Source: Rubrivivax sp. (lineage in GTDB: Bacteria; Pseudomonadota; Gammaproteobacteria; Burkholderiales; Burkholderiaceae_C). From it: a stretch of 36,170 bases of DNA. The stretch covers positions 1 through 36,170 of the forward strand of contig JALHMT010000057.1 of the NCBI GenBank assembly GCA_022843905.1, in the 5' to 3' direction. The translations under genes and the position numbers were made by a program. Below are positions 9,361 to 16,300 of the stretch, in pieces. Each line of letters begins with the position of its first letter. The stretch's first letter is position 1. The notes beneath the pieces are model-generated. The model was not told the origin of the DNA and searched no databases. It saw only the letters and a list, made by a program, of their open reading frames with translations.

Positions 9361-9662
9361 GCGGCGGTCTCCGAGCACGCCCTGTCGAGCAGGAAGCCGG
9401 CACCCAGGCGCCTGCAGACGGTGACGAGCTCGGCCGGCGGCGCCACCAGCTGCAGCGTGCGCCCGCGCTGGCGCAGCGTGTTGGACAGGGCGATGAGCCA
9501 CTGCACGCCGGCGCCGTCGATCTCGCTCAGGCCCGCGACGTCGAGCACCAGCGCTTCCTGACCGTCGTCGTCGTCGAGCAGCCAGGCCTGCCACTGCCGG
9601 GCGGCCTCCGTGACCGAATAAATCGTCAGCTGCGGCGGCAGCGGGGGTGGCGCGATCCTCAT
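9357..9662 (-). CDS. STAS-domain protein, first gene of the che operon
   Basis: A 101-residue single STAS domain, the fold of anti-sigma-factor antagonists. The core reads ALVLDVAGLSEIDGAGVQWLIAL, then helix and strand TLQLVAPPAELVTVCRRLG. In regulated antagonists the loop carries a phosphorylatable Ser or Thr (D-S/T-x-G); here it reads D-G-A-G, with G50 in that place, so control by phosphorylation there is not possible. STAS proteins are found next to CheA in several betaproteobacterial chemotaxis operons, and a scaffolding or partner-binding role is inferred. The ATG at 9662 was chosen because the fold starts right after it; no strong ribosome site is visible. It overlaps cheA by four bases. 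Confidence 0.85.
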   Translation of the reverse strand: MRIAPPPLPPQLTIYSVTEAARQWQAWLLDDDDGQEALVLDVAGLSEIDGAGVQWLIALSNTLRQRGRTLQLVAPPAELVTVCRRLGAGFLLDRACSETAA

Positions 9663-9842
9663 GGCGCGGCTGTGAAGCTGCGGGACGGCGCCACTGGCCG
9701 CTGGGCATCTCGGTCCGCCGTGAGGGCGGGCAAGGCGGGGAACCGGAACATCGTTGAGTCCATGAAGCATCCCGTGGTGTAGGCCAACCCAGGCCAGCAA
9801 CCGGCCTCTCGCCGGACCGCTGTCTTATTGCAACCAAATGTT

Positions 9843-9869
9843 TTATCGGTAGCATCAATTTGAACTTGA
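9843..9869 (-). promoter_or_regulatory. sigma-28 (FliA) promoter of the che operon
   Basis: Read on the minus strand the sequence is TCAAGTTC, 11 bases, ACCGATAA. The known enterobacterial FliA consensus is TAAAGTTT-N11-GCCGATAA, so the spacing is exact, the -10 box matches at seven of eight positions and the -35 box at six of eight. It lies about 180 bases upstream of the STAS start in an AT-rich island (about 9825-9905) of an otherwise GC-rich region, facing the che operon. It implies that chemotaxis genes are expressed with the late flagellar class. Confidence 0.8.
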
Positions 9870-9922
9870 TAGCTTTGATACAAATGAGAGAAACTTTTTT
9901 GTCGTCGGATCACCGGGCCCTT

Positions 9923-9955
9923 GGCGCCCGGGTGGCGCCCGGGTGGCGCCCGGGT
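9923..9955. repeat. three perfect tandem copies of an 11-bp GC-rich unit
   Basis: GGCGCCCGGGT occurs three times head to tail, followed by a partial fourth copy (GGCGT). Each unit contains the palindromes GGCGCC and CCCGGG. It lies just upstream of the sigma-28 promoter in the long gap between the che operon and the VOC gene. It may be a slippage-prone tract or a protein-binding array; nothing shows which. Confidence 0.8.
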
Positions 9956-10221
9956 GGCGTCGAGCGGCCTGATCCGCACGGGGCGGCCCGGCGCTGCGGC
10001 TCCCATCGGGTCGGGTCCGCGCATCAGCGACTCCATCGCGTGAGGGCAAGGGCAGGGAACCCCCTGCGCGCACCCTTGCCGTGGCAATCTTGCGGCCTTG
10101 AACATCCTCCAGGCCATGTCATGAAGCTGTTGGCCGTCCTCACCGCCGCTGCCGCCATCGATGGGGCGGGGTGACCAGGAACCTCGAACCTCCGGCGGCG
10201 CGAACCACGCCTCGCCTCACC

Positions 10222-10644
10222 ATGCAACAGTCACTCGGTCTCGTCTGCCTCGTCGTCGCGGACTACGACGACGCGCTGGCCTTCTTCGTCGGGAAGCTGG
10301 GCTTCGAGTTGATCGAAGACCGCTTCGTGCCCGAGCAGAACAAGCGCTGGGTGGTGGTCGCGCCGCCCGGGTCGGCCGGCGGTGCGCAGCTGCTGCTGGC
10401 TAGGGCGTCCGCGCCCGAGCAGGTCGACCGGGTCGGCGACCAGACCGGCGGGCGGGTCTTCCTGTTCCTCTACACCGACGACTTCTGGCGCGACCACCGG
10501 CGCTTCCAGGACCAGGGCGTCGAGTTCGTCAGGCCGCCGGTGGAACAGCCGTACGGCACCGTCGCGGTGTTCAAGGACCTGTACGGCAACCTCTGGGACC
10601 TGGTGCAGATGCGCCCGCGTCCGGGCACCTTGCCGCATGCCTGA
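10222..10644 (+). CDS. VOC (glyoxalase/bleomycin-resistance fold) family protein
   Basis: A 140-residue protein with two beta-alpha-beta-beta-beta modules. It opens with LGLVCLVVADYDDALAFFVGKLGFEL and ends with VAVFKDLYGNLWDLVQ, the typical C-terminal VOC motif that carries an acidic metal ligand. The middle (GGRVFLFLYTDDFWRDHRRF, then GVEFVRPP) is also typical of the family. VOC proteins include lyases, dioxygenases and drug-binding proteins; the substrate cannot be read here. The ATG at 10222 is preferred over an in-frame GTG at 10171 because the fold starts directly after it. Its stop overlaps the next gene by eight bases, so both are probably one operon. Confidence 0.85.
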   Translation: MQQSLGLVCLVVADYDDALAFFVGKLGFELIEDRFVPEQNKRWVVVAPPGSAGGAQLLLARASAPEQVDRVGDQTGGRVFLFLYTDDFWRDHRRFQDQGVEFVRPPVEQPYGTVAVFKDLYGNLWDLVQMRPRPGTLPHA

Positions 10645-11191
10645 CGCGCGCCCGCCCCTCACCCTGCGCCTGCTGCGCGCGGACGACCTGCCCCTGCTGC
10701 ACGACTGGCTGAACCGTCCGCACATCGTCGAGTGGTGGGGCGGCGAAGCCGAGCGGCCCTCGCTCGACGAGGTGCTGCGCGATTACCAGCCCGACGCGAT
10801 GGCCGCCGAGCGCGTCACGCCCTACATCGCGATGCTGGGCGACGAGCCGGTCGGTTTCGCACAGAGCTACGTGGCGATGGGCAGCGGCGACGGCTGGTGG
10901 GAAGACGAGACCGACCCCGGTGTGCGCGGCATCGACCAGTTGCTGGCCGATGCCTGGCGCCTGAACCAGGGGCTGGGCACGCGCCTGGTCGGCGCGCTGG
11001 TCGAGCGGCTGTTCGCCGACCCGGCGGTGACGAAGCTGCAGACCGACCCCTCGCCAGACAACCAGCGCGCAATCCGCTGCTACCAGAAGGCGGGCTTCGT
11101 GCGGCAGGGCCTCGTCACCACGCCGGACGGGCCCGCGGTCTTGATGGTGCAGACGCGGCAGGACTTCGAGCGGAGCCGGCGTCCAGGCTGA
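10637..11191 (+). CDS. aac(6'): aminoglycoside 6'-N-acetyltransferase of AAC(6')-Ib type
   Basis: A 184-residue GNAT enzyme that very closely follows the clinical AAC(6')-Ib sequence as I remember it. Shared blocks include HIVEWWGGE, VTPYIAML, GSGDGWWE, ETDPGVRGIDQLL, QTDPSP, RAIRCY and VTTPDGPAV..MVQTRQ.FER. The family acetylates the 6'-amino group of kanamycin, tobramycin and amikacin using acetyl-CoA. The two adjacent Trp residues (W87, W88) and D164 correspond to the positions altered in the ciprofloxacin-acetylating -cr variant; here they are in the wild-type state. D100 (RGID) matches the proposed catalytic Asp. No integron attC site or transposase was seen nearby. The gene overlaps the VOC gene by eight bases, and its codon use looks native, suggesting a resident chromosomal gene. 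Activity on drugs is inference. Confidence 0.88.
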   Translation: MPDARPPLTLRLLRADDLPLLHDWLNRPHIVEWWGGEAERPSLDEVLRDYQPDAMAAERVTPYIAMLGDEPVGFAQSYVAMGSGDGWWEDETDPGVRGIDQLLADAWRLNQGLGTRLVGALVERLFADPAVTKLQTDPSPDNQRAIRCYQKAGFVRQGLVTTPDGPAVLMVQTRQDFERSRRPG

Positions 11192-11207
11192 ACCCTGGGG
11201 TAGGGCA

Positions 11208-11345
11208 TCAGACCCCGCAGTCGACCCCCTGATGACCCAGGTGCTTCTCGAAGGCCCCGAAGTCGCGGTCACTGTGCAGCAGCCCGTAGCCATCGGCGAT
11301 GCACCGCGTCGCGACGATCACGTCCACCGTGCCGCGCAAGTCCAC
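11208..11345 (-). pseudogene. 3' remnant of a vapC-type PIN-domain toxin gene
   Basis: The minus strand encodes about 45 residues reading RGTVDVIVATRCIADGYGLL followed by HSDRDFGAFEKHLG and a stop at 11208. This is the C-terminal half of a PIN-domain ribonuclease, with two of the conserved acidic residues (the D of TVDV and the D of SDRDF). An in-frame stop lies immediately upstream (11346-11348), and neither the N-terminal half of the toxin nor an antitoxin gene is visible. The fragment is therefore a decayed toxin-antitoxin module. It has been overlooked easily because it is so short. Confidence 0.7.
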
Positions 11346-11457
11346 TCAAGCCGTCATGCAGCTGCGAGGTATATTTTCGGCAGCCCAGGCCTGGACCCTG
11401 CCGCCGCCGCCGCCCGCTTGACCACGGCCCTGAACGTCCACCACCAGCCTCCCTCCC

Positions 11458-11964
11458 ATGCAAACCTTGCTGTCTTCAACCGCTGTCGTCCTGGCTCTGT
11501 CGATGGCAGGCTGCGCCGGCCACTCGCACTACGCCGGCATGCAGAACCGGGAGATCAAGGCGCTCTCCGCGGACGACATCAGTGGCTTGCGGGCCGGGCA
11601 GGGGATGAGCCTGGCGCTGGCGGCCGAGCTCAATGGCTATCCCGGACCCCTGCATGTGCTGCAACTGGACCGCCAACTGGCCCTGAGCGCGGAACAGAGG
11701 CGACAAACCGAAGACCTGATGGCGAGGATGCGACGGGATGCCATCGCCGCTGGCGAGGCACTGCTTCAAGCGGAAAGACGTCTGGATCAACTGTTCGCGA
11801 CCCGGACCGTGACACCCGAGAGCCTGTCCACGGCACTTGCCCAGGCCGCGCAGGCGCGCGAGAAGGTGCGAGGCGTGCATCTCCAGGCCCACCTGGAGCA
11901 GGTTCGAATCCTTTCCGAGCAGCAGGTCGCGCAGTACAACCGCTTGCGGGGCTACGGCGGCTGA
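11458..11964 (+). CDS. Spy/CpxP-like periplasmic lipoprotein
   Basis: A 168-residue protein with a lipoprotein signal peptide: the lipobox is LSMAGC, cutting before C19. The mature part is almost all helix. It carries two LTxxQ-like motifs, LSAEQRRQTEDL near residue 75 and LSEQQVAQYNRLRGY near the end, the arrangement of the Spy/CpxP/ZraP family of periplasmic chaperones and metal or stress sensors. The family label is a moderate call because the motifs are variants. The gene follows an AT-richer stretch (11365-11380) that may hold its promoter, and the next gene starts 34 bases after its stop. Confidence 0.65.
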   Translation: MQTLLSSTAVVLALSMAGCAGHSHYAGMQNREIKALSADDISGLRAGQGMSLALAAELNGYPGPLHVLQLDRQLALSAEQRRQTEDLMARMRRDAIAAGEALLQAERRLDQLFATRTVTPESLSTALAQAAQAREKVRGVHLQAHLEQVRILSEQQVAQYNRLRGYGG

Positions 11965-11998
11965 GGGCCGACTCGGTGACAGGGAAGGTCGTCGCGCC

Positions 11999-12337
11999 AT
12001 GATCATCCGATTCGCCCTCTTCGCCGGCCGCGTCGACCCGTCCGACACCGCCTCGTTCCGCGAAGCCGTCCTGGCGGAAGTCCTTCCTCTCTGGCGCGCC
12101 TTTCCGCGGGTGCTGGCGGTCCAGGTCTGCTTCCCCGACGAGCGGGACGAAGGATCGCCGGAGCTCGCGCTGATCCTGGCCATCAGCTACCCGGACCTGC
12201 CCGCAGTGCAGGCCGCCCTTGCCAGTCCCCAACGCGCCGCGGCCAAGGCAGCGACCGAGTCGGTGCTGGCGCGCTTCTTCCAGGGCCAGCTCCATCACTA
12301 CATCACCGAGGCGCATGGCCTGGAACTGAAGGACTGA
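11999..12337 (+). CDS. EthD-like dimeric alpha/beta-barrel protein
   Basis: A 112-residue protein beginning MIIRFALFAGRVDPSDTASF and ending in FFQGQLHHYITEAHGLE. The pattern of a short beta-strand, a long helix carrying an H/F..LPL motif, a second strand with SYPDL and a final helix is that of EthD and other ferredoxin-like dimeric barrels. Many such proteins accompany degradation pathways, but no partner is visible here. The start codon at 11999 is the only ATG that fits the fold. Function is unknown. Confidence 0.55.
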   Translation: MIIRFALFAGRVDPSDTASFREAVLAEVLPLWRAFPRVLAVQVCFPDERDEGSPELALILAISYPDLPAVQAALASPQRAAAKAATESVLARFFQGQLHHYITEAHGLELKD

Positions 12338-12394
12338 GGGGCCGGGAAGGCCTGTCGGTCGAGCCGACCCCACGCCCGTGGCGGTCCGCGACGG

Positions 12395-13075
12395 TCAATA
12401 CGCGGGGATCAGCTTCGAACTGCGCAGCACCGCCGGACGAGAGCTCTGCAGGCAGACTTCCACCCCGCCGCCCGACTGACCGAACAGCGGCGCGACGGTG
12501 CCCATCTTGACGACCGTTCGGGCCTGGAGTTCGTATTCGAGGACGTGGCAGGCCGGAACGGGCATGGGCAGGGCGAACCGTCCGACCGCGGCGAAGCCGG
12601 AATTGGCGTGGACGAGTTCCAGCGGAGTCGTGAGGTAGGTTCCCTTGAGCAGCTGGCCCTGCTGGAACCTGGCGTCGTTGGCGGACTGGATGAAGCGGTG
12701 GAGCCTGGTCTTCGCAGGAAGGGTCACGCTGGCGATCAGCGGGAAGGCGCCGGCGGCGCTGAGGTAGGCCGGTGAGATCTTCAGCGCGGCCAGCGTGGCC
12801 GCCGCGCTCGCGCGGTTCGGCATTGCAGATCCGAGCTGCACCTTGCCGTCCTTGCGGGCAGGCAGCGGCTTGCCCGCCAGCAGGTCCTCCACGTCGTAGT
12901 GCTCGTCGTCTCTTTGCAGGGGCAGCGCGGTGCCGTCCGACAGCACGGCGTAGGCCGTGCCTCCCGTGGTCCCGTGAGCCACGAAATAGCCGAGGCCGGT
13001 TTCCCGTTCGACCCGTGCATTTGCGTTCGGCAGGACGAGAAGCGACTTGACCCGATCTTGTCTCTTCGACGCCAT
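12395..13075 (-). CDS. putative TNT-like / ADP-ribosyltransferase-fold protein
   Basis: A 226-residue protein with no clear family at first sight. Its C-terminal half follows the pattern of the TNT (DUF4237) NAD+ glycohydrolase fold. A first motif is TRLHRFI with candidate NAD-binding H/R, then GTYLTTPLE in the place of the second-strand Tyr/STS motif, then a strand and MGTVAPLFGQSGGGVEVCL. The last closely mirrors the G-x-iaP-x-Fgq-pGGG-x-Q motif of TNT, with Glu replacing the catalytic Gln. The spacing between Arg and Tyr is larger than in TNT itself. If right, it consumes NAD or modifies a target. No immunity gene of known type is adjacent. It is divergent from the CHAT-protease gene, 264 bases away. 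No signal peptide. It is a real gene by codon use; the function is a hypothesis. Confidence 0.5.
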   Translation of the reverse strand: MASKRQDRVKSLLVLPNANARVERETGLGYFVAHGTTGGTAYAVLSDGTALPLQRDDEHYDVEDLLAGKPLPARKDGKVQLGSAMPNRASAAATLAALKISPAYLSAAGAFPLIASVTLPAKTRLHRFIQSANDARFQQGQLLKGTYLTTPLELVHANSGFAAVGRFALPMPVPACHVLEYELQARTVVKMGTVAPLFGQSGGGVEVCLQSSRPAVLRSSKLIPAY

Positions 13076-13339
13076 GGTTCGATCTCACTTTCTGTGTTCG
13101 ACCCGTCCATGCTGCCTGTTCGGCGTCGAATGATCCAGGCGCTGCTCCACCGGATGGGGGAAGGACCTGTGACACCGCGGCTTCGGCGGCTCGGCAGGAT
13201 GAATGAAGCCGGATGGACAACGGCACTTCGTGCAAGGCATGATTTGTGGCGGCGGCGCAGTGATGTCAGGTAACCGCCAGTCCGCAGCTGATCTCGATCA
13301 GGATGGCATCGCACCTGGCGCACTGCAAAGGAACCGACC

Positions 13340-16300
13340 TTGCCTCCTCCCCCTGCTGGTTCTGCCGCCACCGACCCGACGCTGGACCACCTGCGCGAGC
13401 AGTTCGCGGCCGGCCATGTCGAAGCGGCGCGCGCTGCCGTGCTGCAGTTGTCGCCGCAGGGCCGCAGCGAGATCGAGGCGCGCCTCGGTGCGGCCACCGT
13501 CGCGCGGATGGTCCGCGCTGCGCGAAAGGTGCGCACGGCGGTGCTGGGTCGTGTCGTGGTCGTTCACGGCATCATGGGCGGCAAGCTCGCGACGGTGGAT
13601 CCGTCCGGCGACGAAGACCTGGTCTGGATGCACTACCTGCGCCTGGTTGCCGGCCGCATCGAAGACCTGACCCTCGATTCCAACGCCGAACCGCTCGATC
13701 CGCGCCTCCGCGTGGTGACCCAGGGCCTGCTCGACGAATACATGCCCCTGGTGTTCGAGCTGTCGCAGCGCTGGCGGGTGCTGCCCTTTGCCTTCGACTG
13801 GCGCCTGAACATCGACGGGTCCGCGGCCCAGCTGGATCGCGAGATCCGGCGGTGGTCGGGCGGCGAACCGACGCATGTCGTGGCGCACTCCATGGGGGGC
13901 CTGGTGGCACGGCGCTTCATGCAGCTCTTCCCCGCCACCTGGGAGGCGATGAAGGATCCCGTCGGGCTCCGACGCGGCGGAAGACTGGTGATGCTGGGCA
14001 CGCCGAACCGCGGTTCCTTCGCCATCCCGCTGGTGCTGACAGGCCAGGAAAGGACGCTGAAGCTGCTGGCGGCCTTCGACCTGAAGCACGACATGAAGGA
14101 GATCCTGAACGTGGTGAACACGTTCCCGGGCTCCTACCAGATGCTGCCTTCGCCGGCATCCCATGCCGGCGACGACCGGCTGCGGCTGTACGACGCGGCG
14201 GAGTGGGGCGGGTTTCCCGTGCCGCAGAAGTATCTCGACCTGGGTCGTCGATTCCAGGAAGAGATGGAGGCGGTGCAGGACCCGCAACGGCTGGTCTACG
14301 TCGCGGGCTGCAACCAGCCGACGCTCCACGGCATCCGCATCGACGGCCCGGGTCGGTTCAGCTACCGGGAAACGCTCGACGGCGACGGCCGCGTACCGCA
14401 TGAGCTGGGCCTGCTGCCTGGGGTACAGACCCTTTATGTGGAAGAAGTGCACGGCGATCTTCCCGCCAATCAACGGGTGCTCGCCGGCATCCATGAGCTG
14501 CTCTTGACCGGCAACACGGCGCAGCTGCTGCCGTTCAAGCCGGCCAAGCGCGACTTGCCGCCGTCACCCGCGTGGCGCACGCCGGACCAGATCGAACCCA
14601 TGCCGCCCGCCCTTCCGGCCACGCGCGCCGCCTTTCGATCGCTGAACCGGGACGACGCAGCCGCGGTCGAATCGGCCCTGCTGGCCTCGTTCGTCGGAGG
14701 CCGGGAGATCGCCAAGGCGCGGGCCACGGCGACTTCCAAGGCGGCTGACGATGCACGCGCGAGGTCGAAGGCACGACCCGGCGCCTCACGAAGGGCGCCC
14801 CTCGTCGTGGAAGTGGTCTGGGCCGACATCACGCAGGTGGATGGCCAGGTGCTGGCGGCCGGCCACTACGAGGGCGTCGAACCCCAGGCGGGCGAGCTGG
14901 CGCTGGATCGAGCCGTGTCCGGCGTGGCACCGGGCGACGAATGCAGCCCCGACGCGCTGCTGATCACCTCGCACACCCGGCGCGGCATCCTGCGCGGCGC
15001 GGTCGGCGACATCAACTTCTTCCCCTGGATGCGGCGCCGCAAGACGGTGGCGATCGCCGGCATGGGACACCCGGGCACCTTCGGGGTGACCGCCTCGCGC
15101 CGCACCGCCCGAGCCCTGGCCGAGTCCCTGGTCGCCATGCCGAAGGTCGAGACGGCCTGCACCTTGCTGATCGGGTCCGGCAACGGCAACCTCGACGTTC
15201 CTGGCGCGGTCAAGGCGCTGATCGAGGGTTTCGAGGATGCACTGCACGGCAGCCTGCAGAACTCCAGCCTGCAACGCATCCGCATCGTCGAGCGTGATCT
15301 GCGCAAGGCGCAGTTGATTGCCGAAGCGCTGCACGCGCACCCGCCCGTCGACGGCATGCGCCTGGACTCCCGCCTGAAGGCGGGCCGAGGCGGTGCATTC
15401 GGTGAGCAGATTGCCGTCTCGGCCATCCTGTTGGCTGCCGCGCTGCGCGTCCGGGGCGACCGGTCCGCTGCAGGCAAGGCCGCCGCCGCGGTGCTGCAGG
15501 GTGTGGACGCGTCGGCGGAACTGCGCCGTGGCTGCGAAGACTTTCTGCGCGGCCTGCCGGTCCCCGAAGACGCAGACCTGCTGTTGCAGGCGGGAAACCT
15601 GGGGTTCGGCCGTCTGCCCCGGGGCGGCGCGCAGGGGCGAGCCCCCACCCGCATGTCCTTCGTTCGAGACAACGGCGGTTCAGGCATTCGCTCTGCGGCG
15701 ATCAGCGACAGCGCCGTCGTGGCCGAGCGCATCGTTCCGGTGGACTGGTCCTTGGTGGACGAGATCATCCGGCGCACCACGGATCCGCAAGACCTGTCCG
15801 AGCTTCCTGGCATGAGCCGGCTGATGGCCACGCTCCTGGTGCAGCGCGACTTCCGCGAGAAGCTCGACATGGGCGACAGCCTGATCGTGGAAGTGGACCG
15901 CAGCACGGCCCGCATCCACTGGGAACTGCTGGAGAACTTCCACGACGCCAAGTCGCAGAACCCCCTGGGCCTGGACAAGCCGATGGCGCGGCAGATGCGC
16001 ACGTCCTACAGCCCGACGCCGCCACGGCCCTACACGCCCAGAGACAAGCTGCGGGCGCTGGTGATCGGGGACCCGGGCGATCCCGACCAGGGGCTGAGCC
16101 TGGAAGGGGCGCGATCCGAGGCCCTGGAGGTCACCGCGCTGCTGCGCGGCATGGGCATCGAAGTGGATGCCTTGATCGGCGCCCCGAACGTGCCCCGCGT
16201 CGGGCCCCTGCTGTCGATTCCTGCTGCGACCATCTTCGACGTGCTGTGGCTGATGAACTCGCACGACTACGACATCCTTCACTTCGCAGGCCATGGCGTG

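Larger units (their letters stand above)
9663..10221. other. 559-base intergenic region between divergent transcription units
   Basis: This gap separates the minus-strand che operon from the plus-strand VOC gene. It holds the sigma-28 promoter (9843-9869) inside an AT-rich island and the 11-bp tandem repeat (9923-9955). The open frames crossing it have no family resemblance and no good ribosome sites. I see no RNA gene. The promoter of the VOC gene is not evident. Confidence 0.6.

Noticed and set aside
6877..9561. Long plus-strand open frame of 894 codons opposite cheA
   Set aside because: Low-complexity Arg/Ala/Gly-rich translation with no recognisable domain, opposite a clear cheA; a shadow frame.
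9360..9858. N-terminal extension of CheA
   Set aside because: The extra residues are Arg/Ala-rich and overlap the STAS gene in another frame; the Hpt domain begins right at the ATG at 9360.
9923..9955. Tandem repeat as a CRISPR array
   Set aside because: Units are 11 bases without spacers, and no cas gene is present.
10560..11300. aac(6')-like gene as an integron cassette
   Set aside because: No attC-like inverted core sites flank it, it overlaps the upstream gene by eight bases, and no integrase is in the window.
12395..13075. Bacterial gasdermin next to a caspase-like protease
   Set aside because: I looked for gasdermin because proteases of this kind often accompany it, but the sequence lacks the expected N-terminal cysteine and amphipathic strand pattern; the TNT/ART motifs fit better.
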